From: Thiohalobacter sp.
Lineage (GTDB): Bacteria; Pseudomonadota; Gammaproteobacteria; Thiohalobacterales; Thiohalobacteraceae
DNA: 32,819 nucleotides
Reading direction: 5' to 3'
Assembly (NCBI RefSeq): GCF_027000115.1
Contig: NZ_JALTON010000059.1
Location: forward strand, 1 to 32,819
Shown here piece by piece: positions 1 through 9,580 of this stretch (positions are counted from its first letter, which is position 1; the number at the start of each line of letters is the position of its first letter). The notes beneath the pieces were generated by a model that saw nothing but the letters and a program-made list of their open reading frames with translations, made no database searches and was not told where the DNA came from. Position numbers and translations under genes: made by a program.

Positions 1-103
1 TTCACCATCAGGGCCCGGGCGGGCAACAGACCGCCCATATCACAGAGGCCGAATATATGCAGGCAACCGACCCCACCTGTCTTCCGGCGTCTTGCAAAAC
101 GGG

Positions 104-123
104 GGAGTCCATATATGGATTCC
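104..123. repeat. Near-perfect 20-bp palindrome
   Basis: Twenty bases centred on TCCATATATGGA form an inverted repeat with one mismatched pair. It lies in the 154-bp stretch before the macrodomain gene, which holds no gene I can recognise. A weak hairpin (GGGCGG 17-22 with CCGCCC 31-36) is also present there. The palindrome could be an operator for a gene outside the window or chance; nothing here decides it. Confidence 0.3.
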
Positions 124-154
124 GTGGGTGCCGTGGCCATTGCCCGACAGGCTG

Positions 155-649
155 CTAGAGTTCTGCCAGTATCCGCCGATACAGCGCGGCGTCCCCGGCA
201 CTGAAACAGCAGGCGATGATGCGGTCGAAACGGTCCTCGTATGCGCGCATCACCCCGACGGCGATTCGCGTGGCTGCTTCCTTGGGATAGCCGTAGACGC
301 CGGTGCTGATGGCGGGAAAGGCGATGCTGCGCACGTCGTTTCGAAGCGCCAGTTCGAAGGCATTCCGGTAACAGGACTCGAGCAGCCGCGCCTCGCCCTG
401 GTCGCCGCCATGCCATACCGGGCCGACGGTAGAGATCACCCACTGCGCGGGCAGATCGAATCCGGGGCTGATGCGTGCCTCGCCCGTCGGGCAGCCACCC
501 AGACTGCGGTTGTATTCCCTCAGGCGCGGGCCGGCAGCGCGATGGATGGCACCGTCCACGCCGCCGCCGCCAAGCAGCGATTCGTTGGCGGCATTGACGA
601 TGGCGTCCACTGCCAGTTCGGTGATGTCGCATTCGGCGATTTCGATCAT
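155..649 (-). CDS. Macrodomain protein, YmdB-type ADP-ribose deacetylase/hydrolase
   Basis: This 164-residue protein is a single macrodomain. The ligand-binding segment [19 protein letters not shown] starts at residue 19, with Asn22 and Asp32 at the positions of the catalytic Asn and Asp of E. coli YmdB. The second loop, [11 protein letters not shown], is also intact. The family hydrolyses O-acetyl-ADP-ribose and removes mono-ADP-ribose from protein or nucleic acid in the cytoplasm; YmdB also modulates RNase III. The ATG at 649 is 30 bases downstream of the dolP stop, so it is probably the last gene of the lpoA-yraN-diaA-dolP operon. Its start has no strong ribosome-binding site. The fold is certain from the motifs; the physiological substrate cannot be told from sequence. 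Confidence 0.93.
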   Translation of the reverse strand: MIEIAECDITELAVDAIVNAANESLLGGGGVDGAIHRAAGPRLREYNRSLGGCPTGEARISPGFDLPAQWVISTVGPVWHGGDQGEARLLESCYRNAFELALRNDVRSIAFPAISTGVYGYPKEAATRIAVGVMRAYEDRFDRIIACCFSAGDAALYRRILAEL

Positions 650-679
650 GGGGTCATGCCCGGTAACAGGACTGCGCGG

Positions 680-1267
680 TCAGTCCAGATACTCGAACAG
701 CTTGACCACCCGCTGCACGCCACTTACCGTGCGCGCCGCCTCGGCGGCGGCATCGGCCTCCATCCGGCGCACCAGGCCCATCAGATAGACGGTGCCGTTC
801 TCGGTGACCACCTTGACCCGCGTCGGATCAAAGTCCTCGATGCCCTTGATACCGAACAGGGCGGTCTTGACCTTGGCCGTGATCAGGGTGTCGCTGGAAC
901 GGCTCATCATGGAGGAAGGGGCGGCGACGCGCAGCTCGTTGTGTACCTGACGAACGCGCTCGATGCCACGCACGATCTCGGCGGCGCGCTGGCGCATGGC
1001 TTCGGTCGGTGTCTCGCCGGTGAGCAACACGATCAGGTTGTAACTGGTGACATTGATGTGCGCCTGCTCTCGGATCTCGGGATCCTCGCGCAGCCTGGTC
1101 AGGGCCTTGAGCTCGATGGACTGGTCCTCAAGGACGGTGCCCGCGGTGCGCCTGTCATGGACCACGGCCGCGCCGGTGGCCGCGCCACCCACGACCACGG
1201 GGGTGCAGCCCGAGCCGGCCACGAGGGCGACGATGAGCAACGCGCATGCAGATAGGGTACGTGACAT
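680..1267 (-). CDS. dolP: BON-domain outer-membrane lipoprotein DolP (YraP)
   Basis: This 195-residue lipoprotein has a lipoprotein signal peptide ending at Cys21 (motif GSGC) followed by two BON domains, roughly residues 45-115 and 120-192. The second contains VKVVTENGTVYLMGLV, the conserved BON core. DolP sits in the outer membrane, binds anionic phospholipid at division sites and supports envelope integrity and BAM function. The ATG at 1267 is preceded by a perfect AGGAGG (plus-strand 1278-1283); an upstream in-frame start would lie inside diaA and is less likely. It begins five bases after the diaA stop, as in the conserved gammaproteobacterial diaA-dolP pair. Length and order match the E. 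coli protein closely. Confidence 0.95.
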   Translation of the reverse strand: MSRTLSACALLIVALVAGSGCTPVVVGGAATGAAVVHDRRTAGTVLEDQSIELKALTRLREDPEIREQAHINVTSYNLIVLLTGETPTEAMRQRAAEIVRGIERVRQVHNELRVAAPSSMMSRSSDTLITAKVKTALFGIKGIEDFDPTRVKVVTENGTVYLMGLVRRMEADAAAEAARTVSGVQRVVKLFEYLD

Positions 1268-1272
1268 GGGTT

Positions 1273-2269
<997 letters not shown>

Positions 2270-4182
2270 CGGCCTCGGCCTCCCTGCCAAGGGTGGGTTG
2301 AACGAATTCTGTTTCCGGAATGACCTCGGGTGTGCCGCGACGGAAGCGCGCCGCGACGAGGTGCCGGCGGATGCGGTTTCCCGCTGTCAGCTCCAGCCGC
2401 CCGGTTGCTCCGGACTCGAAGGCCAGCAGGCCGCTGCGAAGGTCGTCAAGGACATGGGTGAGATCGAAGGCGTCCACCCCCAGCGCAAACAGCCGCTGCT
2501 GGCGGCGCCCCCGCTCGGGCCATTGCGCGATGATCTCGTTCTTGAGCCGGGCCTGATCGGCATCCGTTTCCAGTACCCAGGGCAGGTCGACGAACAGCAG
2601 GCCGTCGAGATCGCGGTCGCGCTGCGGCGAGGCAACGCCCGAGTAGGCATGGGCGGTCGCGAACAGGGACAGTTCGCCGGCATGGTGAAAACGAAACAGC
2701 GGCTTGATCAGGCGGGCCTGGTCCGGTTGGGCGGCCATGAAGGCAAAGTCCGCGTCCTTGCGGCGGCGCGGCTCGAATTCGAGGCGCTGGCCCAGCAGCC
2801 GGGTCAGTTGCTGATGCCGGCGCTGGCTGGCGTCTATGTTGAGCAAGCGCTCGATCACGCCCGACAGGCCGCGGGTCTCCGCGGGATAGGCCTGCGCCTC
2901 CAGCAGCACGCCGCCGCCGGCCTCCCATTCGCCGGCAAAGGCGCTCAGCAGGCGCTGCCCCCATTCCCCCTCGGGCACCAGGGCCAGCGCGGTGGCGAAG
3001 CCCAGTCGGCGTGCCTGCACGGCGACCTCGGTGGCATCGTCCTCGGGTGCCAGTCCGAACTGGAACAGGCCGACAGGCGTGGGCAGATCGACATCGACGC
3101 GGTTGAGGGCGAGCACCGGCACCTCGAGCGTCCCGGCCTGGGCCAGTCGGCGCACCGCCGGCTTGAGCAGCGGCCCGATGATCATCTCGGCCCCGGCATC
3201 GACCGCCTCCCGGTAGCGGTTCCAGGCAATGTCGGCGTCACCGGCGGTGTCGAAGAAGCGCAGTTCACCCGGCTGTCCGGCACGGAACCAGGCCGCCACC
3301 AGGCCGTCGCGAATGGCATCGCCGGCGGATTTCAGTGAACCGCTGGCGGGCAAGAGCACGGCAATGTGGCGAGGCTGCCGGCTGACCCTGAGCTGTTGCG
3401 CACCGAGTGCGGCGAGCAGGGCATCGGATGCCGGGTGCCCGGGGTAGCGGCGCCGCCATTCTCCCAGTGCCTCTTGCAGCGCGGCCGGATCGTCCCGATA
3501 GTGCCGCCCGAGCTGCACCAGTTCCATCCAGCCGCTGAGTGCATCCGGCGGGCCGCTGCGCAGCCGGATCAGCGCTGCATCGGAGAGCCGGGTGAGCGCC
3601 GCCCAGAGCGCCTGCTGGTTGGCCTCGCGCTGTTGCGGGTCGCGGATCAGTCCGTCCAGCCACACGTGTTCGCGCGCCGCCTCCAGATGATTGCCCCTGG
3701 CCGAATAGGCATTGGCCCGCAGGCGGTGAACCTCGATGGCCCGCTCGGGCGGCAGGTTCGTGGTGTCGATGGCCAGCAGTTCGGACACCCGCTCCGGCTC
3801 GCGCGCGGCCAGCGCCATGCGGGCCGCCTGCAGCCGCAGGGAAAGATCGGGGGCCGCGGCCAGCGCCCGCTCCAGCGCCGCCAGGGCACGCCCCGGCTCA
3901 TCCAGGCGCTGGTACAGTTCGGCGGCGCGGCGGTACCGGGCCGCGGCCTGCGCACCACGGGCGGTATCGGCAGCGGCCTCGTAGCGTGCAGCTGCCGCCT
4001 CCAGGTCACCGGCCGCGACCAGCGCCTCGGCCTCGGCGAGGGTGGCCGGCGGCGCGGCGACAACGGCTGCCGGTGGTCGGGGCGCGGGCGCGGTGCAGGC
4101 ATTGAGCCAGAGCGCCATGACAAGGAGCAGGAACGCGGTCGGGCGACGGGCTGGCATCCGGTGCGCGATGGAATGGGTCACG

Positions 4183-4218
4183 TTGGCTTGGGTCCCTGGC
4201 AGCTTGCCGGTATTGTAC
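4183..4218. promoter_or_regulatory. Divergent lpoA / rsmI promoter region
   Basis: On the minus strand, TACAAT (plus-strand 4212-4217) matches five of six -10 bases and would start transcription about 50 bases before the chosen lpoA start. No good -35 is seen for it. On the plus strand, TTGGGT (4188-4193), a 17-base spacer and TATTGT (4211-4216) form a moderate sigma70 promoter for rsmI. The two overlap, so they would compete. Read by eye only. Confidence 0.35.
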
Positions 4219-4330
4219 TCGGACAGGTGAAGGGTACGCGACATTGCGGCGCGTCGCGATTCGGGCTCGTGACAGGATTCCGGATGCAGTGTTTCCCTTG
4301 CCGTCCGTTTCCCGGCAGAGGTTTGTTTCC

Positions 4331-5170
4331 ATGTCAGGCCAGCTGTTCGTCGTCGCCACGCCCATCGGCAACCTGGGCGACCTGAGCCCGCGCGCCCGCG
4401 AGACCCTGGCGGCGGTGGACCTGATCGCCGCCGAGGATACCCGCCATTCCCGTCACCTGCTGGCGCATTTCGGCATCCGCCGACCGCTGGTTGCGCTGCA
4501 CGAGCACAACGAACGGGAACGCAGCGGGCAGCTGATCGAACGCCTGCGGGCAGGCGAGTCGGTGGCCCTGATCTCCGATGCCGGCACCCCGCTGATCAGC
4601 GATCCGGGCTACCGGCTGGTGCGTGCTGCGCGCGAGGCCGGGGTGCCGGTGGTGCCGATCCCGGGGCCCAGCGCCCTGATTGCAGCGCTGTCGGTCGCCG
4701 GCCTGCCCACCGATCGTTTCGTGTTCGAGGGCTTCCTGCCGGCGAAGGCGCAGGCGCGCCGCAGCCGGCTGCAGGTGCTGGCCGGAGAGCCGCGCACGCT
4801 GGTGTTCTACGAATCCAGTCATCGTATCCAGGCCATGCTGGGGGACCTCGCCGCGACCTTCGGCGCGGCCCGCGAGGCGGTGCTGGCTCGGGAGCTGACC
4901 AAGCAGTTCGAACAGATCGAGGGCGGGCGGCTGGACCAGCTGTGCGCATGGCTGGATGCCGATGAACATCACCGCCGCGGCGAATTCGTGGTGCTGGTGG
5001 CCGGTGCGCCGCCAGAGGAGGCAGAGGCCGGGGATGCGCGCCGCATGCTGGAGATACTGCTGCGGGAACTGCCGGTAAAGCGCGCGGCGGCAGTGGCGGC
5101 GGAACTCACCGGTCGGCGCCGCAACGAGCTCTACCGGCTGGCGCTGGCGCTTTCCGGGCAGAACTATTAA
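4331..5170 (+). CDS. rsmI: 16S rRNA (cytidine1402-2'-O)-methyltransferase RsmI
   Basis: This 279-residue tetrapyrrole-methylase-fold enzyme has TPIGNLGD at residues 10-17, the family signature ISDAGTPLISDPG from residue 81, and IPGPSA further on. RsmI 2'-O-methylates C1402 of 16S rRNA in the decoding centre, using S-adenosylmethionine. The ATG at 4331 follows CAGAGG with a nine-base gap and starts the conserved domain directly. The frame stays open upstream to 4244, but that part is not conserved. It is divergent from lpoA, the standard order. Oddity: the stop codon TAA (5168-5170) lies inside the left arm of a 285-bp palindromic element, so the final residues may have been set by that insertion. 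Length is normal for the family. Confidence 0.95.
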   Translation: MSGQLFVVATPIGNLGDLSPRARETLAAVDLIAAEDTRHSRHLLAHFGIRRPLVALHEHNERERSGQLIERLRAGESVALISDAGTPLISDPGYRLVRAAREAGVPVVPIPGPSALIAALSVAGLPTDRFVFEGFLPAKAQARRSRLQVLAGEPRTLVFYESSHRIQAMLGDLAATFGAAREAVLARELTKQFEQIEGGRLDQLCAWLDADEHHRRGEFVVLVAGAPPEEAEAGDARRMLEILLRELPVKRAAAVAAELTGRRRNELYRLALALSGQNY

Positions 5171-5449
5171 CCCGGCAACCCAATATGTCGTGTTCAGCCG
5201 GGCTGTGCCGATCCACAGCAAGGCGTCGGCGCGCCGCTGTAGCACCCCTACAGCAAGCGACGACAACGCAGACTGTGGACCGGCACAGCCCGGCCTTTCC
5301 CTTGATCTTGAACAGGTCAGGGATGCAGAGAAAGCCCCTGCCCGGCGTTGTGGCGCTTGCCAAGGGCTGGGCCATTGCCTGCGAGCCACGCCTTGTTCAG
5401 GGGCTTTCTCTGCATCCTGAACACGACATATTGGGTTGCCGGGTTAATA
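5165..5449. repeat. Nested palindromic element, MITE-like
   Basis: A perfect 33-bp inverted repeat bounds the element: 5165-5197 pairs with 5417-5449. Inside are two further long inverted repeats. Stem A is 5198-5218 with 5273-5293 (21 bp, one mismatch) and encloses a small hairpin (GCTGTAG 5236-5242 with CTACAGC 5248-5254). Stem B is 5321-5340 with 5398-5417 (20 bp, perfect). The whole can fold as a three-way junction. The outer arms read TA-TTAACCC...GGGTTAA-TA, so a TA target duplication is plausible, as for IS630/Tc1-mariner-derived MITEs. There is no coding frame. It fills nearly all the space between the convergent rsmI and trhP genes and may terminate transcription in both directions. 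The repeats are seen directly; the mobile origin is inference. Confidence 0.85.
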
Positions 5450-5455
5450 AGGGCC

Positions 5456-6748
5456 TCAGTCCAGGCAGCGTGCCAGCAGGCCCAGCCGGCAGTCGTCGAT
5501 CTCGAGTGGCAGCTTCACCCGGTAGCCGCCGCCCGGCGCCACTGCCATGGGTTCGCCGCCTTCATCGAACAATGCCTCGAGCCGGAACTCCCGGTTGCCG
5601 GACGGCAGGACGAGTTCCAGCCGGTCGCCTACGGCAAAGCGGTTCTTCACCTCGACCTCCGCCAGTCCCTGCTGCGGGTCGTAGCCGACCAGCTCGCCCA
5701 CGAAGCGCCGGCTGCGGGATTCCGAGCGGCCGTCCTCGTAGTTCTGGTATGCGTGGGACGGGTGTCGTTCCAGAAAACCGTCCGTATAGCCGCGATTGGA
5801 CAGTGCCTCCAGCGCCTCGACCAGCCCGGCGTCCAGCGGGCGGCCCGCGCAGGCGTCGTCTATGGCACGGCGGTAGGCCTGGGTGGCCCTGGCGACGTAA
5901 TAGTGCGACTTGGTGCGACCCTCGATCTTGAGGCTGTCGACGCCCATGCGCACCAGCCGCTCCACGTGCTGGATGGCACGCAGGTCCTTCGAGTTCATGA
6001 TGTAGGTGCCGTGTTCGTCTTCCTCGATGGGCATGAACTCGCCAGGTCGTTCCCGTTCCTCGAGCAAGAACTCCCCGGCCGGCCGTGCCGATTCGATGTC
6101 GGCGGCCTCGCCCGTGTCGTCCGTGTTTCCCGCATGCACCTTGTATTCCCAGCGACAGGCATTGGTGCAGGTGCCCTGGTTGGCATCGCGGTGATTGAAG
6201 TAGCCCGACAGCAGGCAGCGCCCGGAATAGGCGATGCAGAGCGCGCCGTGCACGAAGACCTCGAGCTCCATGTCGGGACAGGCCTGGCGGATTTCCTCGA
6301 TCTCGTCCAGCGATAGTTCCCGTGACAGGATCACCCGGCGGATTCCCACGCCCTGCCAGAAGCGCACCGCGGCATGGTTCATGGTGTTGGCCTGCACCGA
6401 CAGGTGAACGGGCAGATCCGGCCAGCGTTCCCGCACCATCAGGATCAGGCCGGGATCGGCCATGATCAGGGCATCCGGCTGCAGCGCCACCACCGGCGCC
6501 AGATCGTCGAGAAAGGTGCGCAGCTTGGCGTTGTGGGGCAGGACATTGGTGGCGAGGAAGAAGCGCCGGCCGGCGGCATGCGTCTGCTCGATGCCGGCGG
6601 CGAGATTCTCCAGCCGATGGAAGTCGTTGTTGCGCACCCGCAGGCTGTAGCGTGGAATGCCGGCGTAGACGGCATCGGCGCCATAGGCCAGCGCGTAGCT
6701 CAGGTTGCGCAGGTTACCGGCGGGGGCGAGCAGTTCGGGGGCTTTCAT
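5456..6748 (-). CDS. trhP: Peptidase U32 family tRNA hydroxylation protein TrhP (YegQ)
   Basis: This 430-residue U32-family protein begins MKAPELLAPAGNL and has the family signature around residues 165-202, with Cys171, Cys178, Cys194 and Cys198 (GRCLLSGYFNHRDANQGTC), a probable iron-sulfur ligand set. In E. coli, TrhP (YegQ) makes 5-hydroxyuridine at wobble position 34 of certain tRNAs, using prephenate. Its paralogue RlhA acts on 23S rRNA. Length and the overall match favour TrhP, without certainty. The start has no Shine-Dalgarno sequence. A TATACT -10 box ends eight bases before the ATG, so the mRNA may be leaderless. It lies downstream of queG on the same strand, separated by a heptamer tract, and converges on rsmI. 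Confidence 0.85.
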   Translation of the reverse strand: MKAPELLAPAGNLRNLSYALAYGADAVYAGIPRYSLRVRNNDFHRLENLAAGIEQTHAAGRRFFLATNVLPHNAKLRTFLDDLAPVVALQPDALIMADPGLILMVRERWPDLPVHLSVQANTMNHAAVRFWQGVGIRRVILSRELSLDEIEEIRQACPDMELEVFVHGALCIAYSGRCLLSGYFNHRDANQGTCTNACRWEYKVHAGNTDDTGEAADIESARPAGEFLLEERERPGEFMPIEEDEHGTYIMNSKDLRAIQHVERLVRMGVDSLKIEGRTKSHYYVARATQAYRRAIDDACAGRPLDAGLVEALEALSNRGYTDGFLERHPSHAYQNYEDGRSESRSRRFVGELVGYDPQQGLAEVEVKNRFAVGDRLELVLPSGNREFRLEALFDEGGEPMAVAPGGGYRVKLPLEIDDCRLGLLARCLD

Positions 6749-6755
6749 GGCGGGG

Positions 6756-6761
6756 AGTATA
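6756..6761 (-). promoter_or_regulatory. Possible -10 box for a leaderless trhP transcript
   Basis: TATACT on the minus strand matches five of six bases of the sigma70 -10 consensus. Initiation seven bases downstream would fall at 6749, one base before the trhP ATG at 6748. No ribosome-binding site is seen. The -35 position falls within the CGTGAGG units of the heptamer tract and has no match to TTGACA. Confidence 0.35.
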
Positions 6762-6766
6762 CAGGG

Positions 6767-6885
6767 CGTGAGGCGTGAGGCGTGAGGAGTGAGGAGTGAG
6801 GAGTGAGGAGTGAGGAGTGAGGAGTGAGGAGTGAGGAGTGAGGAGTGAGGAGTGAGGAGTGAGGAGTGAGGAGTGAGGAGTGAGG
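6767..6885. repeat. Tandem heptamer repeat, 17 units
   Basis: Seventeen uninterrupted 7-bp units fill 119 bases: three copies of CGTGAGG (6767-6787), then fourteen of AGTGAGG (6788-6885). On the minus strand the tract is pyrimidine-rich and lies 18-137 bases upstream of the trhP start. It also lies just past the 3' end of queG. The units are identical within each class, which suggests recent slippage expansion, so copy number should vary between strains. It is not a CRISPR: the units are far too short and there are no spacers. Confidence 0.97.
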
Positions 6886-6919
6886 GGCGGGGGGAAAGGA
6901 TTCCCTGATGTTCAGGTGG

Positions 6920-8005
6920 TCATGCGCTTTGCTCGTGGAGCCGTGCCAGGGCCCAGGCGACGTGTTCGCGTACCAGTGCGGAGGGATGGTCCCGGCGCGC
7001 CTCGAGGGCGGCGCGTGCCGCCGCTGTCGCCGGGCCGTTGCCCAGTGCTACGGCGATGTTGCGCAGCCAGCGCTCGTGGCCGATGCGGCGGATGGCCGAC
7101 CCTTCGGTGCGGGCGAGGAAGGTCGCCTCGTCCCAGCCGAACAGTTCGGCCAGTGGCGGCGCATCCAGCCCGTGGCGGGGCGCGAAGTCGGGCAGGGGCG
7201 TGGTGCGCGCAAAGCGGTTCCAGGGGCAGACCAGCTGGCAGTCGTCGCAGCCGTAGATGCGGTTGCCGATCAGCGGTCGCAGCGGTTCGGGGATGCTGCC
7301 CTTGAGCTCGATGGTGAGATAGGAGATGCACAGCCGGGCGTCGAGGCGCCAGGGGGCGACGATGGCGCCCGTCGGGCAGGCATCGATGCAGCGGCGGCAG
7401 TCGCCGCAATGGTTCGCTGCCGGTGCGTCGACCGGCAGCGGCAGGCTGGTGTAGAGCTCGCCCAGAAAGAACCAGGAGCCCGACTGGCGATCGATGAGAT
7501 TGGTGTGTTTGCCGATCCAGCCCAGGCCGGCCTGCTCGGCCAGTGCCTTTTCCAGTACCGGTGCGCTGTCGGTGAAGGCACGGTAGCCGAAGGGGCCGAC
7601 AGCCTCGGTGATGCGGTCGGCCAGCTTCTGCAGGCGGCGGCGCAGCACCTTGTGGTAATCGCGACCGAGGGCATAGCGCGAGACATAGCCGCGTGTGGGG
7701 TCGTTCAGCACCCTTTCGGGGTCCGCGGCCTCGGGCCAGTAGTTCATGCGCGCCGAGATCACGCGCAGGGTGCCGGGTTCGAGTTCCGCCGGCCGGCTGC
7801 GCCGGGTGCCGTGCCGCGCCATGTAGTCCATCTCCCCGTGCAGGCCGGCCGCCAGCCAGTCGAGCAGGTACGCCTCGTGGCGTCCCAGGTCGATACCGCT
7901 GATGGCGATGGCATCGAAGCCGAGGTCACGGCCCCAGCGGCGGATGTCCGTGGCCAGTTGCGCGGGGTCGAAGTCGGTGACGGGGGGGCTGGCGTTCACT
8001 GGCAC
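6920..8005 (-). CDS. queG: Epoxyqueuosine reductase QueG
   Basis: This 361-residue iron-sulfur and cobalamin enzyme carries out the last step of queuosine synthesis, reducing epoxyqueuosine at tRNA position 34. A ferredoxin-like site CGDCRRCIDACPTGA (Cys200, 203, 206, 210) and the second set CDDCQLVCPWN (Cys253, 256, 260, with Cys226 upstream) match the two 4Fe-4S clusters. FTDSAPVLEK contains the conserved Asp146 of the active site. A HEAT-like helical tail follows residue 290. The start is a GTG at 8005, with another GTG two codons later; neither has a clear ribosome-binding site, so the start is uncertain by a few residues. It is divergent from nnr, an arrangement common in gammaproteobacteria, and precedes trhP on the same strand. 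Confidence 0.95.
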   Translation of the reverse strand: MPVNASPPVTDFDPAQLATDIRRWGRDLGFDAIAISGIDLGRHEAYLLDWLAAGLHGEMDYMARHGTRRSRPAELEPGTLRVISARMNYWPEAADPERVLNDPTRGYVSRYALGRDYHKVLRRRLQKLADRITEAVGPFGYRAFTDSAPVLEKALAEQAGLGWIGKHTNLIDRQSGSWFFLGELYTSLPLPVDAPAANHCGDCRRCIDACPTGAIVAPWRLDARLCISYLTIELKGSIPEPLRPLIGNRIYGCDDCQLVCPWNRFARTTPLPDFAPRHGLDAPPLAELFGWDEATFLARTEGSAIRRIGHERWLRNIAVALGNGPATAAARAALEARRDHPSALVREHVAWALARLHEQSA

Positions 8006-8077
8006 GTGTGAGGGCTTCGCGGTAAGGTGCGGCTGCTCAGCAGTCTATCATCCATTCGTCCCCTTCGAGCCGCTGTC

Positions 8078-9580
8078 ATGAATACGGAGTTCGCGTCCCT
8101 CTTGCACCGTTCCGGTTGCCTGCCCTTGTATCGCGCGGAACAGGTTCGGGAGATGGACCGACGCGCCATCGAGGAGCGGGGCATTCCGGGCTGCGAACTC
8201 ATGTCCCGCGCCGGCGCGGCCCTGTTCGCCGTGCTGCGCGAGTGCTGGCCGGAGGCACGGCGGGTCGGCGTGCTCTGCGGCGCCGGCAACAACGGCGGCG
8301 ATGGCTGGGTGGTGGCGCGGCTGGCACAGGCCGCCGGGCTCGAGGTGACGGTGGTCAGCCTGCTCGAACCGGAACGACTGCAGGGGGAAGCCGCGCGGGC
8401 GGCCCGCGATGCCGTCGGGGCCGGGGTGCGCTGGCAGCCCTTCACGGGTGGCCTTCCGGAGGCCGATGTCCGCGTCGATGCCCTGCTGGGTACCGGACTT
8501 GCGCGACCGGTCGCGGGCCCCTGGGCCGAGGCCATCGGGCTGCTCAATGTCAGTGGCCGGCCGGTGATTGCGGTCGACGTGCCGAGCGGGGTCGATGCCG
8601 ACACCGGCGCCATCCGCGGGGCCGCGGTGCGCGCGGAGGTCACGGTTTCCTTCATTGGCCGCAAGTTCGGCCTCTACACCGGTGCAGGTTCCGAATGTGG
8701 CGGCGAGCGGCGCTTCGACGATCTCGGGGTGCCCTCCGAGGTGTCCGCCGGCCTGGTGCCCCACGGCTGGCTGGCGGTGCCCGGGCTGGTTACCCGCTGG
8801 TTGCCGCGTCGCCATCGCAATGCCCACAAGGGCGATTTCGGCCATGTGCTGGTGGTCGGTGGCCAGCCGGGGATGGCGGGCGCCGCGCGGCTGGCATCAG
8901 CCGCGGCGCTGCGCACCGGCGCGGGCCTGGTCAGTCTGGCCACCCACCCGGTGCATGCGGCGATCGCGGCGGCGGAACGGCCGGAACTGATGGCCCGCGG
9001 CGTCGCCGACGCCGAGGCCCTGGCGCCGCTGCTGGCCCGCGCCGGCGTGATTGCACTGGGACCCGGCCTGGGACAGGGCGACTGGGGGCGGCCCCTGTTC
9101 GAGGCCGGCCTCGACAGCGGTCTGCCGCTGGTGGTGGATGCCGACGGCCTCAATCTGCTGGCCGGCGCGCCGCGGCGCTGTGATCGCTGGGTCCTGACCC
9201 CCCATCCGGGCGAGGCCGCGCGCCTGCTCGACCGGCCCGTGGCCGAGGTGCAGGCCGATCGCCATGCGGCGGTTCGCGATCTGGCAGTCCGCTACGGCGG
9301 TGTGGCCGTGCTCAAGGGTGCCGGCACGCTGGTGAGCGATGGCGAGACCGTGGCCGTGGTCGGTCGTGGCAATCCGGGCATGGGCAGCGGCGGCATGGGG
9401 GACCTGCTCACCGGCGTGATTGCCGCGCTGCGGGCGCAGGGGCTGACGGCGACGGAGGCGGCGCTGCTCGGGGCCTGGGTGCACGCCGAGGCGGGCGACC
9501 GCGCTGCGGCGGAGGGTGGCGAGCGCGGGCTGCTGGCCTCGGACCTGCTGCCCTGGCTGCGCCGGCTGGTGAATCCATGA
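8078..9580 (+). CDS. nnr: Bifunctional NAD(P)HX epimerase/dehydratase
   Basis: This 500-residue fusion repairs hydrated NADH and NADPH. The N-terminal YjeF_N epimerase domain (about 15-225) has [14 protein letters not shown] and [13 protein letters not shown]. The C-terminal ribokinase-like ADP/ATP-dependent dehydratase domain (about 235-495) has [37 protein letters not shown] and the catalytic-loop motif [16 protein letters not shown]. The ATG at 8078 is preferred because conserved sequence begins about 20 residues later; the frame is also open from 8027. The stop overlaps the tsaE start (ATGA), so the two are translationally coupled. It heads the long plus-strand housekeeping run and diverges from queG. 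Confidence 0.96.
   Translation: MNTEFASLLHRSGCLPLYRAEQVREMDRRAIEERGIPGCELMSRAGAALFAVLRECWPEARRVGVLCGAGNNGGDGWVVARLAQAAGLEVTVVSLLEPERLQGEAARAARDAVGAGVRWQPFTGGLPEADVRVDALLGTGLARPVAGPWAEAIGLLNVSGRPVIAVDVPSGVDADTGAIRGAAVRAEVTVSFIGRKFGLYTGAGSECGGERRFDDLGVPSEVSAGLVPHGWLAVPGLVTRWLPRRHRNAHKGDFGHVLVVGGQPGMAGAARLASAAALRTGAGLVSLATHPVHAAIAAAERPELMARGVADAEALAPLLARAGVIALGPGLGQGDWGRPLFEAGLDSGLPLVVDADGLNLLAGAPRRCDRWVLTPHPGEAARLLDRPVAEVQADRHAAVRDLAVRYGGVAVLKGAGTLVSDGETVAVVGRGNPGMGSGGMGDLLTGVIAALRAQGLTATEAALLGAWVHAEAGDRAAAEGGERGLLASDLLPWLRRLVNP

Noticed and set aside
361-675. Fourteen-base direct repeat (CCGGTAACAGGACT) near 366 and 661
   Set aside because: Only two short copies, one inside and one before the macrodomain gene, with no further structure; probably chance.
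92-1255. Long plus-strand frame of 387 codons opposite the macrodomain and dolP genes
   Set aside because: It is an antisense shadow of two well-recognised minus-strand genes in GC-rich DNA and shows no domain.
5171-5455. RNase P RNA gene next to rsmI, as in Pseudomonas
   Set aside because: The interval lacks the conserved P RNA sequences and is fully explained by nested inverted repeats.
6767-6885. Possible CRISPR array
   Set aside because: Units are 7 bp with no spacers and no cas genes nearby; it is a simple tandem repeat.
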